A stretch of 46,228 bases of DNA from Syntrophobacteraceae bacterium (GTDB taxonomy: Bacteria > Desulfobacterota > Syntrophobacteria > Syntrophobacterales > Syntrophobacteraceae): the NCBI GenBank assembly GCA_003566995.1, contig PXBG01000157.1, forward strand, positions 1-46,228. Direction: 5' to 3'. Numbering within the stretch: the stretch's first letter is position 1; every line of letters begins with the position of its first letter. The notes under the pieces were generated by a model. The model was not told the DNA's origin. It saw only the letters and a program-made list of their open reading frames with translations, and did no database searches. This document shows positions 26,359-37,399 of the stretch, piece by piece. The translations under genes and the position numbers were made by a program.

Positions 26359-28284
26359 TTGAAAGAACCGGCCGAAACGAAACTCCTTTCCCGGATTGAC
26401 AACCCTGCCCAGCTGAAACAGCTGAAGGTGGAGCAGTTGCAGCAGCTGGCGGAGGAAATACGCCGCCTGATCATCTGCACCGTCGCCCACAACGGGGGGC
26501 ATCTGGCTCCAAACCTGGGTGTGGTGGAATTGACACTGGCCTTGCATCATGTGTTCGAGGCCCCAGGAGATCGCATCATCTGGGATGTGGGCCACCAGTC
26601 CTACACGCACAAGCTTCTCACGGGACGCCGCTCCAGGTTCCACACCATCAGGCAGTATGAAGGAATCAGCGGTTTTCCCAAGCGCTCCGAAAGCGAATAC
26701 GACGCTTTCGGAACCGGTCATTCGGGAACATCCATTTCGGCAGCCCTGGGCATGACCGTGGCCAATGAGCTCAAGGAAAGTCCTCACCGGTCCATCGCCG
26801 TCATCGGAGACGGGAGCATGACAGGGGGCATGGCTTTTGAGGCCCTCAATCATGGAGGGGACCTGGGAAAAAACCTCATCGTGGTGCTCAACGACAACGA
26901 AATGTCCATCTCCACCAACGTGGGGGCCCTCTCTTCCTTCATCAGCCGAAAACTTTCCAATCGAAAAATCCTCTATCTCAAGCGCGAGATTGAAAATGTC
27001 ATCAAGTCCATTCCAGGGCTGGGACCCAATCTCGTTCAGGTTCTGAAGAGAAGCGAAGACTCTCTCGTCTCCTTCTTCACACCGGGCATGCTCTTTCAGG
27101 CCCTGGACTTTCACTATATCGGACCCATCAAGGGCCATCGGCTGGACCGCCTCATCGAGACATTCAGCAAGGCCCGCGAAATCGAAGGTCCCGTGCTGGT
27201 GCATGTCATGACCCAAAAGGGCAGAGGGTACAGCCCTGCCGAGAGCGATCCCACCAGTTTTCACGGCATAGGCTCCTTTGACATCGACACGGGCAAGAGC
27301 ATCTCCTCGGGCAAAAAGTCACCCCCTTCCTACACCCAGGTTTTCGGGAATTCCCTGAGCAAACTGGCGGCGCAAGATTCCCGGGTCGTTGGCATCACGG
27401 CAGCCATGATGCAGGGCACCGGCCTGGAGGATTTTTCCAAACAGTTTCCCGAACGCTTTTTCGACGTGGGAATAGCAGAGCAGCACGCGGTGACCTTTGC
27501 CGCCGGTTTGGCCGCCGAAGGGCTGAAACCCGTGGTGGCCGTGTACTCCACGTTTCTGCAGCGAGCCTATGACCAGGTGGTCCATGACGTATGCCTTCAG
27601 AACCTGCCCGTCATTTTCGCCATGGACCGGGCAGGCTTGGTGGGGGAAGACGGGCCCACTCACCATGGAGTCTTTGACCTTTCCTTTCTGCGACACATTC
27701 CGAATCTCGTGATCATGGCCCCGAAAGACGAAAATGAATTCCAGCACATGCTCAAATCAGCCGTGGACCATTCGGGCCCCATTGCCCTCCGCTATCCCCG
27801 CGGGGCAGGAGCGGGAGTGCCAATGGACGAAAACTTTTCCACCATTCCCCTGGGCAAGGGGGAAGTGCTCAGGGAAGGGAGCGATGTCACCCTCCTGGCA
27901 GTGGGACACTGCGTCCATGCGGCACTGGAAGCGGCCCGGTCCCTGGAGAAGCAGGGAATCTTCGCCACCGTGCTCAATGCAAGATTCATCAAACCCCTGG
28001 ACCAGTCACTCATTCTTCATTGGGCCAGGAAAACCAAAAGGGTCGTGACCATCGAAGAAAACGCTCTTCAGGGAGGATTTGGAAGCGCTGTTCTGGAACT
28101 TTTCGAGGAAGCAAGCTATTTTCCCAACTCTCTGAAAAGGCTAGGCATTCCCGACAAGTTCATCGCTCACGGTGACCAGCGCACTCTGCGCAAACTGTGC
28201 GGCATCGACCCTGCAAGCATTGAGCAGGCAGCTTTGTGTACTCTGGGGATTCCCCATGGCCAAGTTTTCCAAGCGATTGGATAA
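26359..28284 (+). CDS. dxs: 1-deoxy-D-xylulose-5-phosphate synthase
   Basis: A 641-residue thiamine diphosphate enzyme joining pyruvate and glyceraldehyde-3-phosphate, the first step of the MEP isoprenoid pathway. Motifs: [32 protein letters not shown], the ThDP-binding [15 protein letters not shown], and in the central domain [18 protein letters not shown]. The start is TTG 26359: GAGGAGGA lies exactly eight bases before it, and no ATG is near. An upstream TTG at 26341 would include this ribosome site within the coding part. It overlaps tlyA by 29 bases. Confidence 0.97.
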   Translation: MKEPAETKLLSRIDNPAQLKQLKVEQLQQLAEEIRRLIICTVAHNGGHLAPNLGVVELTLALHHVFEAPGDRIIWDVGHQSYTHKLLTGRRSRFHTIRQYEGISGFPKRSESEYDAFGTGHSGTSISAALGMTVANELKESPHRSIAVIGDGSMTGGMAFEALNHGGDLGKNLIVVLNDNEMSISTNVGALSSFISRKLSNRKILYLKREIENVIKSIPGLGPNLVQVLKRSEDSLVSFFTPGMLFQALDFHYIGPIKGHRLDRLIETFSKAREIEGPVLVHVMTQKGRGYSPAESDPTSFHGIGSFDIDTGKSISSGKKSPPSYTQVFGNSLSKLAAQDSRVVGITAAMMQGTGLEDFSKQFPERFFDVGIAEQHAVTFAAGLAAEGLKPVVAVYSTFLQRAYDQVVHDVCLQNLPVIFAMDRAGLVGEDGPTHHGVFDLSFLRHIPNLVIMAPKDENEFQHMLKSAVDHSGPIALRYPRGAGAGVPMDENFSTIPLGKGEVLREGSDVTLLAVGHCVHAALEAARSLEKQGIFATVLNARFIKPLDQSLILHWARKTKRVVTIEENALQGGFGSAVLELFEEASYFPNSLKRLGIPDKFIAHGDQRTLRKLCGIDPASIEQAALCTLGIPHGQVFQAIG

Positions 28285-28999
28285 GGTTCTGGTGGAAAGA
28301 GGATTCATGGCCAGCAGGGAACGGGCTCAGGGTTTCATCCTGAGCGGCCGGGTCCTGGTGGACGGACGGCGCGTCACCAAGTCGGGTCAAATGGTTTCCG
28401 CCGGGAGTTCCATCGAGATCACGGGAGAAGACATTCCTTTCGTCAGCCGCGGAGGAATCAAGCTGGACCATGCTCTGAAAGCTTTCGATCTGAAAGTGGA
28501 AGGCCTCACGGCCATGGATGTGGGCGCTTCCACGGGGGGCTTCACCGACTGCCTGCTGCAGCACGGGGCCGTGAAGGTTTACGCGGTGGATGTGGGATAT
28601 GGCCAGCTGGCCTGGTCTCTGAGGCAGGACTCCAGAGTGGTGGTCCTGGAACGCCAAAACATTCGCAACCTTCCACCCGAACTGGTGGGGGAAAAAATCC
28701 AGGTGGCCACCATGGACCCCTCTTTCATTTCCCTCAAACTGGTGATTCCCTCCGTGCTCCCTTTCCTGGATGACGAGGCTCTTGTAGTCGCCCTCATCAA
28801 GCCTCAGTTTGAGGCGGGGAGAGAGGCTGTGGGCAAAGGGGGCGTTGTGAAGGATTCACAGCTGCACCAGGAGGTGTGCGAAAGCATTGAAACCTTCTGC
28901 ACAGGTCTGGGCCTTGGAATCCTTGGAATCACGCCTTCCCCGCTGCTGGGCCCCAAGGGGAACCGTGAATTTCTCCTGGCCTGCCGGCTTTCCCCCTGA
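28256..28999 (+). CDS. tlyA: TlyA family 16S/23S rRNA methyltransferase
   Basis: A 247-residue SAM-dependent 2'-O-methyltransferase. An S4 RNA-binding domain occupies the first 60 residues ([19 protein letters not shown]). The FtsJ-like domain carries the SAM loop [16 protein letters not shown] and the catalytic pattern DPSFISLK and KPQFEAG. ATG 28256 lies inside the end of dxs with GGGGA upstream. In most hosts it modifies C1409/C1920 of ribosomal RNA. The dxs-tlyA order is common in this phylum and in actinobacteria. Confidence 0.95.
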   Translation: MAKFSKRLDKVLVERGFMASRERAQGFILSGRVLVDGRRVTKSGQMVSAGSSIEITGEDIPFVSRGGIKLDHALKAFDLKVEGLTAMDVGASTGGFTDCLLQHGAVKVYAVDVGYGQLAWSLRQDSRVVVLERQNIRNLPPELVGEKIQVATMDPSFISLKLVIPSVLPFLDDEALVVALIKPQFEAGREAVGKGGVVKDSQLHQEVCESIETFCTGLGLGILGITPSPLLGPKGNREFLLACRLSP

Positions 29000-29024
29000 C
29001 CCCTTCGGAACTCATTCGCTTCCT

Positions 29025-29495
29025 ATGAAACTCCACCTTCTGTTTGTGGGAAAAACCAGCTTTCCCGAACTGGAACAGGCCATCGAAAGGTACCTGTCAC
29101 GCATCCGCCACTACATTCCCGCTGAGGTTCACGTGGTGAAGCCCGAAAAAATCACCGCCAAGGCTGTGCCGCAAAAAGTGATGGACAAGGAGGGAGAAAG
29201 GATCCTGAAAACCTGCGACTTGCGGGACACCCTGGTGGCATGGGACGCAGGAGGCAGGTCCATGAGTTCGGAGAAGTTTGCGGAGTTTTGGGACAGGCTT
29301 TTCAAGCAGGGAAGGTCCGGGGTCTGGATGATCGTGGGCGGCCCTCTGGGCCTTTCCCCCAGGGTTTTGTCAAGGGCTCAGTGGACCCTCTCCCTCTCTT
29401 CCATGACATTTCCCCACGATCTGGCCCGGCTCATGCTGGTGGAACAGACTTACAGGGCTCTGACCATCCTGAGGGGAGAACCGTACCACAAGTGA
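29025..29495 (+). CDS. rlmH: 23S rRNA (pseudouridine1915-N3)-methyltransferase RlmH
   Basis: A 156-residue SPOUT methyltransferase. It opens MKLHLLFVGKTSFPELEQAI. The knotted SAM-binding part shows VAWDAGGRSMSSEKFA, MIVGGPLGLSP and SLSSMTFPHDLARLMLVEQ, and it ends RALTILRGEPYHK, the invariant C-terminus of the family. It starts 26 bases after tlyA, so both rRNA-modifying genes are likely on one message. The ribosome site is weak. Confidence 0.96.
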   Translation: MKLHLLFVGKTSFPELEQAIERYLSRIRHYIPAEVHVVKPEKITAKAVPQKVMDKEGERILKTCDLRDTLVAWDAGGRSMSSEKFAEFWDRLFKQGRSGVWMIVGGPLGLSPRVLSRAQWTLSLSSMTFPHDLARLMLVEQTYRALTILRGEPYHK

Positions 29496-29541
29496 CAAAG
29501 GGAGCGCCCACCCGATCAGGAGCCAGGCAAGGGGGGACGGC

Positions 29542-29580
29542 GCAGGAGGAAAAGCTACCCCGAAGGAACCTTCCTCCTGC
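29542..29580. terminator. Hairpin between convergent rlmH and nifU-like genes
   Basis: Perfect ten-base arms GCAGGAGGAA (29542-29551) and TTCCTCCTGC (29571-29580) with a 19-base loop, between gene ends at 29495 and 29603. No U-run in either direction; role as a bidirectional terminator is inferred from position. Confidence 0.5.
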
Positions 29581-29602
29581 ACAAGGATTCGCCCTGGAAG
29601 AA

Positions 29603-29824
29603 TCAGTTGACGGCCACCACTTCGGTGACTTCAGGGATTTCCTGCTTGATGACGCGCTCAACGCCCCCCTTCAGGGTCATCTGGCTCATGGGGCAGCCCC
29701 GGCAGGCACCGGTCAGCTTCACCTTCACCACATTTCCTTCCACGGCCACCAGTTCCACATTGCCCCCATCCCGCTGAAGCATGGGACGTATCTTATCCAG
29801 AGCCTTTTCCACTTTTTCCTGCAT
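29603..29824 (-). CDS. NifU C-terminal domain protein (iron-sulfur cluster scaffold)
   Basis: A 73-residue protein consisting only of a NifU C-terminal (Nfu) domain. It runs KVEKALDKIRPMLQRDGGNVE and carries the cluster-binding CxxC in GACRGCPMS, then MTLKGGVERVI. Such short Nfu proteins bind and pass on 4Fe-4S clusters in anaerobes rich in iron-sulfur enzymes. GGAAGGA lies eight bases before ATG 29824, and a good promoter is about 35 bases further up. It is a single-gene unit. Confidence 0.95.
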   Translation of the reverse strand: MQEKVEKALDKIRPMLQRDGGNVELVAVEGNVVKVKLTGACRGCPMSQMTLKGGVERVIKQEIPEVTEVVAVN

Positions 29825-29857
29825 GTTGTTTTTCCTTCCTGTTTAAAGTTTGTTTTC

Positions 29858-29886
29858 TGTATACCCCGTTGTTCAGTGAAAATCAA
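29858..29886 (-). promoter_or_regulatory. Promoter of the nifU-like gene
   Basis: On the minus strand: TTGATT (29886-29881), 17-base spacer, TATACA (29863-29858). Eight of twelve consensus bases with ideal spacing, about 35 bases before the start codon. Confidence 0.55.
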
Positions 29887-29933
29887 CGAAAAGGAGAAAA
29901 CAGCTGAAAGACCGCTTCCCCTTCTGCAAGGAA

Positions 29934-29959
29934 TTAAGCAAATGACATTAAGTGCTTAA
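29934..29959. repeat. Inverted repeat between divergent promoters
   Basis: TTAAGCA (29934-29940) and TGCTTAA (29953-29959), perfect, 12-base loop. It lies between the nifU-like and hpt promoters and could be a regulator site. Confidence 0.35.
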
Positions 29960-29971
29960 AACGAATGGCAA

Positions 29972-30000
29972 TTGATTTTTTAAGGGTTTTTCGGTAAGGT
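29972..30000 (+). promoter_or_regulatory. Candidate promoter of hpt
   Basis: TTGATT (29972-29977), 17-base spacer, TAAGGT (29995-30000). Moderate match, in an AT-rich stretch 59 bases before the hpt start. Confidence 0.38.
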
Positions 30001-30058
30001 GCCGATCAGTTCCCTTTGAGAAAACGTTTTGCTCACTTCAAGTGGACGGGGAGTGGCT

Positions 30059-30589
30059 ATGGAGAGTTATCGCCTGGTGCCTCGCATTTCAAGGGAGGAT
30101 CTGGATGCGCGCATGACCGAACTGGCTGGCAGAATCAACCGGGATTATGCGGGGAGGGAAATCCTGGTCGTCGGAGTCCTCAAGGGATCGTACATCTTCA
30201 TCGCCGATCTCACGCGAAAGATCACCGTACCCCTGGAAGTGGACTTCGTGCGCCTGTCCAGTTACGGAAGCAAATCGGAGACATGCGGTGAAGTTCGAAT
30301 CACCAAGGACGTTGAACTGCCCGTGCGGGGCCGGGACATACTGGTGGTGGAAGACATTGTGGACACAGGTCTGACCCTGCGCTGGTACCTGGAGCACCTC
30401 AGGAGATTCAATCCCAGGTCCATCAGCGTCTGCGCCCTGGTGGACAAAATAGAGCGCCGCCAGGTTCAAATACCTCTTGATTATATTGGGTTACGCATTG
30501 AAAAGGGTTTTCTCGTGGGATATGGTCTTGACTACTCTGAAAAACATCGTAACCTGCCCGGCATTTTTGAAGTCCGGTTCAATGAGTGA
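30059..30589 (+). CDS. hpt: Hypoxanthine phosphoribosyltransferase
   Basis: A 176-residue purine salvage enzyme that joins hypoxanthine or guanine with PRPP. It shows VVGVLKGSYIFIADLTR near the N-terminus, the flexible-loop region VDFVRLSSYG, the PRPP-binding motif ILVVEDIVDTGLTL, and VCALVDKIERR and PLDYIGLRIEKGFLVGYGLDY at the C-terminus. ATG 30059 has GGGGAG five bases upstream; a TTG at 30029 is less likely. It overlaps the possible short frame that follows. Confidence 0.95.
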   Translation: MESYRLVPRISREDLDARMTELAGRINRDYAGREILVVGVLKGSYIFIADLTRKITVPLEVDFVRLSSYGSKSETCGEVRITKDVELPVRGRDILVVEDIVDTGLTLRWYLEHLRRFNPRSISVCALVDKIERRQVQIPLDYIGLRIEKGFLVGYGLDYSEKHRNLPGIFEVRFNE

Positions 30590-30710
30590 CCAGCAAGAAC
30601 TCATGCAAGTCGTTGAAAAAACCTATGGAATCCCAGGCACCTTTTTTCTCATTCAAGTGATTTCGCCGAAGCCCCGCAAGGGGCAACGGCGGCGAAGGAT
30701 TGCTTCATGA
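30582..30710 (+). CDS. Possible 42-residue ORF tiling the hpt-zinc ribbon gap
   Basis: ATG 30582 overlaps the hpt stop (ATGAGTGA) and the frame ends at TGA 30708-30710, overlapping the next start codon (ATGA). The predicted peptide starts MSDQQELMQVVEKTYGIP and has a strongly basic tail with four Arg. No ribosome site of its own is clear, so it would depend on re-initiation after hpt. The next gene does have its own AAGGA. No family recognised; may be chance. Confidence 0.3.
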   Translation: MSDQQELMQVVEKTYGIPGTFFLIQVISPKPRKGQRRRRIAS

Positions 30711-31498
30711 TCGTCACGTGTGAATCCTGCAATTCAAAGTTTCGACTGGACCCTGACAAGCTCAAGAAAGAAAAGAACAAAGTCCGATGTTCCCGCTGCG
30801 GTCACATCTTCATGGTTTCCCGGAAGGCGCCCCCTCCACGGGATGAAGACGAACTGGACATACTGGGTTCCGTGGACTCTTCCGCGGAAGATGATTTTGA
30901 AGAGCCTGAGGCTGAACAAAGCCGATCCAGGTCTTACCCCTTCACGGCCGCGAACATTCCCCTGAAACCCGGCAGGAAAGGCACCCTGCGCATCGCCCTC
31001 CTGGGCCTCGTCCTTCTTCTGGCCTTGGGAAGCCTGGTCTTCTGGTTCACCTCCGACAGGACACCGCGACAGGGAGCCGCACCCGTGTCAAGAGGGGAAG
31101 CGGAACAACCCCTTGTGACCATTGCGGATTCCACTCAGGCCTACTTCCTGGAAAATTCTTCGGGAGGCCAGATTTTTGTGGTGGAGGGAGAAGCCACCAA
31201 TGAATCCGGCCAGCCCGTGAGTTTTGTTCTCCTGGAGGGCAAACTCTACACGACCCGCAACACCGTCGCCCTCTCCCAAAGGTGCTACGCCGGCAATGTC
31301 ATGAGCAGGGAAGATTTGACCAGCCTGCCCATCACGGAAATTCAGAACCGCATGATGAACCGGGAAGGAAAGGACCTCAACAACGTGCACATTCCTCCCG
31401 GCAGCCAGGTGCCCTTCATGCTGGTGTTTCACAACCTTCCCGAATTGAGCACTCTCAGCGATTACAGCATCGAAGTTCTCAGCAGCAAAATGGACTGA
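30707..31498 (+). CDS. MJ0042 zinc-ribbon and DUF3426 membrane protein
   Basis: A 263-residue single-pass protein common in delta- and betaproteobacteria, of unknown function. The N-terminal zinc ribbon reads TCESCNSKFRLDPDKL followed by VRCSRCGHIF, with two CxxC pairs. An acidic linker (about 45-75) follows, then a single membrane segment near 95-118 and an extracytoplasmic C-terminal domain of the DUF3426 type (FVVEGEATNESGQPVSF, VPFMLVFHNLP). AAGGA lies about eight bases before ATG 30707. The topology places the zinc ribbon in the cytoplasm. Confidence 0.88.
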   Translation: MIVTCESCNSKFRLDPDKLKKEKNKVRCSRCGHIFMVSRKAPPPRDEDELDILGSVDSSAEDDFEEPEAEQSRSRSYPFTAANIPLKPGRKGTLRIALLGLVLLLALGSLVFWFTSDRTPRQGAAPVSRGEAEQPLVTIADSTQAYFLENSSGGQIFVVEGEATNESGQPVSFVLLEGKLYTTRNTVALSQRCYAGNVMSREDLTSLPITEIQNRMMNREGKDLNNVHIPPGSQVPFMLVFHNLPELSTLSDYSIEVLSSKMD

Positions 31499-31890
31499 TC
31501 TCCAAAGGCCGTTTCCCCGGAGAAGTGGGCCCGGGGACCGGAGCCCTTCCCGTGGCGTTCCATGGCTCCCCCTTGCTTCAAAGTCCGATTGAGCCAACCT
31601 ATTGAAGTAACAAAAGGAATTGACAACAAATCCTTTTCGGGGTAAGAACTTTTCAACTTGAACCACTCCCCAATCGAGGGGTTCTTCATGAAAGGTCATT
31701 TCCATTTTCCAACGTTGAGCCGGGTTTGATCTCTCTCTTCTCTGCATGAAGGGGTTTCGGAACAGAAGGCAGCCTTCCGGGATCATGGATGACTGAGATG
31801 ACCGACCGGTGGATTCTTTCCACCCCATGCAGCGGGCTGATTTTTTTTGATTTCTCTTCGTGACATATTCTTTCAGGCAATGAGGACTCT
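31499..31890. other. Gene-free leader region of serS
   Basis: About 390 bases with no supported gene. It holds a candidate promoter at 31620-31648 and a small CCCC/GGGG hairpin near 31667-31680. A T-run follows GGGCTG near 31840. I found no T-box consensus, though a leader of some 240 bases would leave room for regulation. Confidence 0.5.
31620..31648 (+). promoter_or_regulatory. Candidate promoter of serS
   Basis: Perfect TTGACA (31620-31625), 17-base spacer, TAAGAA (31643-31648). The -35 is ideal, the -10 weak. It would give a leader of about 235 bases. Confidence 0.38.
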
Positions 31891-33174
31891 ATGCTGGACA
31901 TCAGGTTCGTGCGTGAAAACTTGGAGACCGTGGACCATATGCTGCAAAACAGGCAGATGGGCATGGATCTCAAACCATTCATTCAGCTGGATGAAAACAG
32001 GCGCAACATCCTCCGGGAAGTGGAGGAGCTCAAGCATCAGCGAAATGTCGCATCGGACGAGATTTCCCAGCTCAAAAGAGAAAAGAAGGACGCCAGTGGC
32101 CGCATCGAGGAAATGCGCGAAGTGTCTCAGCGCATAAAAAACCTCGATCAAAAGCTGGCAGGCATCGAGGAGGATTTCAGAGAATTCCTTCTCCACATTC
32201 CCAATATCCCCCATCACTCCGTGCCTGTGGGAAAGGACGAGGAAGACAATGCTCTTTACAAATCCTGGGGCGAGATACCCTCCTTCCGTTTCGATCCCAA
32301 ACCTCACTGGGAAGTGGGGGAAAGACTGGGCATTCTGGACTTCGAACGCGCAGCGCGGATGACCGGGGCCCGCTTTGCCGTGTACTGGGGCATGGGCGCC
32401 GCCCTGGAGAGAGCCATCATCAGTTTCATGCTGGATGTGCACACAAGAAAGCACGGTTACAAGGAAGTTCTGCCCCCCGTCATTGTGAACGGCACGAGTC
32501 TCATGGGCACGGGACAGCTTCCCAAGTTCAAGGAAGACCTGTTCAAGCTGGAAGGCCTCGATTATTACCTGATCCCCACGGCCGAGGTTCCCGTCACCAA
32601 CATCCATGCGGGCGAAGTCATTGAGGAAGAGAACCTTCCCAAACTCTACACGGCTTTCACGCCCTGCTTTCGTTCAGAAGCCGGGTCCTACGGAAAAGAC
32701 ACGCGGGGCCTCATTCGGCAGCATCAATTCAACAAGGTGGAACTGGTCAGGATCACCACTCCCGAAAATTCCTACCAGGAACTGGAGTCTCTTCTGGAAA
32801 ACGCGGAAACCATTCTTCAGGAACTGGGCCTTCCTTACCGGGTGGTGACTCTGTGCACAGGAGATATGGGTTTTTCTGCTTCCAAGACTTACGATATTGA
32901 AGTTTGGCTTCCGGGTCAGAACACTCACAGGGAAATATCCTCCTGCAGCAACTTCGAAGATTTTCAGGCGAGACGGGCCGGTATCCGTTTACGAAGAAAA
33001 GGCCAGACCAAGACCGAACTGGCACACACACTCAACGGATCGGGGCTCGCCGTGGGTCGCACCCTGCTCGCCATTCTTGAGAATTATCAGCAGGAAGATG
33101 GCAGCGTCATCATTCCTGATGCCTTACGCCCCTATTTGCACGGTGCGGAAAGAATCACTCCCGACAAACACTGA
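31891..33174 (+). CDS. serS: Seryl-tRNA synthetase
   Basis: A 427-residue class II synthetase that charges tRNA-Ser. The start [18 protein letters not shown] leads into the antiparallel coiled-coil arm (about 28-105) that grips tRNA. Class II motifs follow: motif 1 around the [17 protein letters not shown] region, motif 2 at [17 protein letters not shown], motif 3 at [32 protein letters not shown] and [12 protein letters not shown]-like [15 protein letters not shown] are also present. GAGG six bases before ATG 31891. Length is normal. Confidence 0.97.
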   Translation: MLDIRFVRENLETVDHMLQNRQMGMDLKPFIQLDENRRNILREVEELKHQRNVASDEISQLKREKKDASGRIEEMREVSQRIKNLDQKLAGIEEDFREFLLHIPNIPHHSVPVGKDEEDNALYKSWGEIPSFRFDPKPHWEVGERLGILDFERAARMTGARFAVYWGMGAALERAIISFMLDVHTRKHGYKEVLPPVIVNGTSLMGTGQLPKFKEDLFKLEGLDYYLIPTAEVPVTNIHAGEVIEEENLPKLYTAFTPCFRSEAGSYGKDTRGLIRQHQFNKVELVRITTPENSYQELESLLENAETILQELGLPYRVVTLCTGDMGFSASKTYDIEVWLPGQNTHREISSCSNFEDFQARRAGIRLRRKGQTKTELAHTLNGSGLAVGRTLLAILENYQQEDGSVIIPDALRPYLHGAERITPDKH

Positions 33175-33205
33175 AATCTGGAAATCTTGCGAGGAGCGTT
33201 GAAAT

Positions 33206-33505
33206 ATGACAAAGAGTCAATTGATTGAAGCCTTGGCCAAAGCGGAAGGGATCACTCTCAAAGCAGCGGAAACGGCCGTCAATGTCACCTTCCAGAGCAT
33301 GGAAGATGCCCTCATACGCAATGACCGCCTGGAAATCCGGGGCTTTGGAAGCTTCAAGGTCAAAAAATACGACGGCTACAAGGGCAGGAATCCCAAGACA
33401 GGGGAACTCATCGAGGTGGATTCCAAGAAGCTGCCCTTTTTCAAGGTGGGCAAAGAGCTCAAGGAAAGAGTGAATGGCGATAGCCCGGAAGGGGAAGAAG
33501 AATAG
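33206..33505 (+). CDS. HU/IHF family DNA-binding protein (IHF-like)
   Basis: A 99-residue DNA-bending protein. The helical dimerisation part (MTKSQLIEALAKAEGI) is followed by the signature FGSFKVKKYDGYKGRNPKTGE, the DNA-embracing arm, and a KVGKELKERV end. It resembles the IHF subunits more than HU. The acidic tail PEGEEE is an addition beyond the usual end. GAGGAG lies nine bases upstream. It starts 31 bases after serS and is likely co-transcribed. A separate HU gene lies at 37400. Confidence 0.93.
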   Translation: MTKSQLIEALAKAEGITLKAAETAVNVTFQSMEDALIRNDRLEIRGFGSFKVKKYDGYKGRNPKTGELIEVDSKKLPFFKVGKELKERVNGDSPEGEEE

Positions 33506-33563
33506 CCCCGCCTGAGACAAACATCTCTGGAAAAGCCGGCGCGGCGCATGAGACAGGAGTCCA

Positions 33564-33590
33564 CGGAGCAGCAATCAGTTTCCTGCTCCG
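33564..33590. terminator. Hairpin between convergent IHF-like and membrane-protein genes
   Basis: Perfect arms CGGAGCAG (33564-33571) and CTGCTCCG (33583-33590), extended by CC/GG past one mismatch, 11-base loop. It lies between ends at 33505 and 33597; likely a two-way terminator although no U-run follows. Confidence 0.5.
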
Positions 33591-33596
33591 CGGCCT

Positions 33597-33941
33597 TCAC
33601 TGTCTCACGAACAAGAAATAAAGGTTCACCCCTGCCAGCAAAGCACTGCCCCCGATGAACTGAAGGATGCGGGAAAGCTCCATGGACTCGCCCGAAGGGG
33701 GAAGGGTGGTTTGCAGGAGCGCCACGAAGGCTGCCATGGAACACACAAAGACAAGCATTTTCAACTGCTTCTTCCAGATCATCACCCCAAAAAGGAAAAA
33801 GCTGGCGATCCACGCGAGGGGGTTCGTCAGGATGGAATTCCAGTCCGCTTCCCGCAGGATCTCCATGATGTGCGCCGCATCGTATTTTTTCAAAAACGAA
33901 ACGAAATGCTCCCAGTATTCTTTCAGACCACCCAAGACCAA
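33597..33941 (-). CDS. Small membrane protein of unknown function
   Basis: About 114 residues with three likely membrane segments: PLAWIASFFLFGVMIW near 43-58, MLVFVCSMAAFVALLQTTL near 62-80 and ILQFIGGSALLAGVNLYFLF at the end. No family recognised. The start is unsure: TTG 33941 and TTG 33935 are both in frame, and AGGA is better spaced (nine bases) for 33935. It lies just downstream of the acylphosphatase gene (eight bases), so the two are in one unit. Confidence 0.72.
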   Translation of the reverse strand: MVLGGLKEYWEHFVSFLKKYDAAHIMEILREADWNSILTNPLAWIASFFLFGVMIWKKQLKMLVFVCSMAAFVALLQTTLPPSGESMELSRILQFIGGSALLAGVNLYFLFVRQ

Positions 33942-33949
33942 TCATCCTT

Positions 33950-34231
33950 TCATGCGATGAGCTCGAACCGATCCAGTTCCCCGGTGAAATCCTCTTCTTT
34001 GACCTCCACGTGGTCCACCCTGCTGCCGGGGCTTCCTTCGTGGCGGCACCAGTGGATCATCTTTTCCACACGATCCCTGTCTCCTTCAAAAACCGCCTCC
34101 ACCCTTCCATCTCTCAGGTTGCGAACCCACCCTTTCAATCCCAGATCAAGGGCGGCATCCTGGGTGCAAGCGCGAAAGTAGACACCCTGCACTCTTCCCT
34201 CGATCCAAACGTGTACGCGCCTTTTTTCCAT
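33950..34231 (-). CDS. acyP: Acylphosphatase
   Basis: A 93-residue enzyme that hydrolyses carboxyl-phosphate bonds. Both catalytic residues are visible: the Arg in GRVQGVYFRACTQ and the Asn in GWVRNLRDGRVEAVFEG. ATG 34231 has GAGAGG five bases upstream; a GTG two codons earlier is in frame but less likely. It sits between ligA and the small membrane protein on the minus strand. Symbol given by family. Confidence 0.95.
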   Translation of the reverse strand: MEKRRVHVWIEGRVQGVYFRACTQDAALDLGLKGWVRNLRDGRVEAVFEGDRDRVEKMIHWCRHEGSPGSRVDHVEVKEEDFTGELDRFELIA

Positions 34232-34267
34232 GCTCACCTCTCAAGTGTTGGAGAAGATGGGACATCT

Positions 34268-36536
<2,269 letters not shown>

Positions 36537-37286
36537 TCAAAGGGTGGAAGCATGGGGAATGAACCCTTCAAATATCTCCCTCGCAACCCAGTGTCTTGTC
36601 TCTTTGAATCTGGGATTGCGAAACCCGTGAACCCACTTGAGCGTGGCGAGTTCGTCGGACACCACCAGCACCTGTGCCAGCTGAATGCCTCGGTAATGAG
36701 CCACGGTGAAAAGAGCGGACGTCTCCATGTCCACCGCCAGCAGCCCCTCTCCCTGGTACTTCCTGACTTTTCCCCGTGTTTCACGAAAAGGAGCGTCCGT
36801 GGTCCACACGCGCCCCTTGTGAACAGTGCACGAACCATTTCCCAGAACCGTTTCCAGGCGCTGAAGCATTCCAGGACTGGGTCCCGGATCGCCGGAATCC
36901 AGGGGGTAATGAGGGGAGGTGCCTTCCTCGCGCACACTTCCCACAGGAAGAACCACATCGCCGATGTTCACGTGGGGCTGCAGGGAACCGCACCATCCCA
37001 GCGCCAGAACCTGCCGCACCCCGAGGGCGATGAGCCGCTCCAGGATCAGGATGGTCTGAGGAGCTCCGATCATGGGGCCGACCACCGCAAAGGGCACCTG
37101 CCCACGGGAACAGGAATGAACCCGGGCCAGGTAGAGTTCATGTCCCGTTTGGGAGGTCAGGGGCATGAGAGCCCCCAGCACCTTCAGGTCCTGAGGCGTG
37201 AAAACCAGAATGGCCAGTGGAGGAAGGGGAGCTTCATGCCTGCCTTTTCTGGGCTCGATGACTACGCTTTCATCTTGAAATGTCAT
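36537..37286 (-). CDS. Nucleoside phosphorylase (PNP/UDP family)
   Basis: A 249-residue phosphorylase of the PNP_UDP_1 family that splits nucleosides with phosphate. Features: VVGPMIGAPQTILILERLIA near residue 68, VLALGWCGSLQPHVNIGDVV (phosphate and ribose site), KGRVWTTDAPFRETRGKV, and VDMETSALFTVAHYRG with the ribose-binding Glu. LVVSDELATLKWVHGF carries the base-site Asp. It resembles uridine phosphorylase-like proteins, but the base is not certain. ATG 37286 has a weak ribosome site. It is likely in the same direction unit as HU upstream, though 113 bases apart. Confidence 0.88.
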   Translation of the reverse strand: MTFQDESVVIEPRKGRHEAPLPPLAILVFTPQDLKVLGALMPLTSQTGHELYLARVHSCSRGQVPFAVVGPMIGAPQTILILERLIALGVRQVLALGWCGSLQPHVNIGDVVLPVGSVREEGTSPHYPLDSGDPGPSPGMLQRLETVLGNGSCTVHKGRVWTTDAPFRETRGKVRKYQGEGLLAVDMETSALFTVAHYRGIQLAQVLVVSDELATLKWVHGFRNPRFKETRHWVAREIFEGFIPHASTL

Positions 37287-37399
37287 GGTGAAAAGGGCAT
37301 CCCGCTCAGCGGCTGAGGAATGAGAGACAGAATGAGAGACAACAGAGGACGTGCGCGCGCGAAAGGAATCATGGCACCCTTTCAGAAACCTGGCCGGAG

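Noticed and set aside
31650-31890. T-box leader before serS
   Set aside because: I could not find the conserved T-box sequence or a terminator/antiterminator pair.
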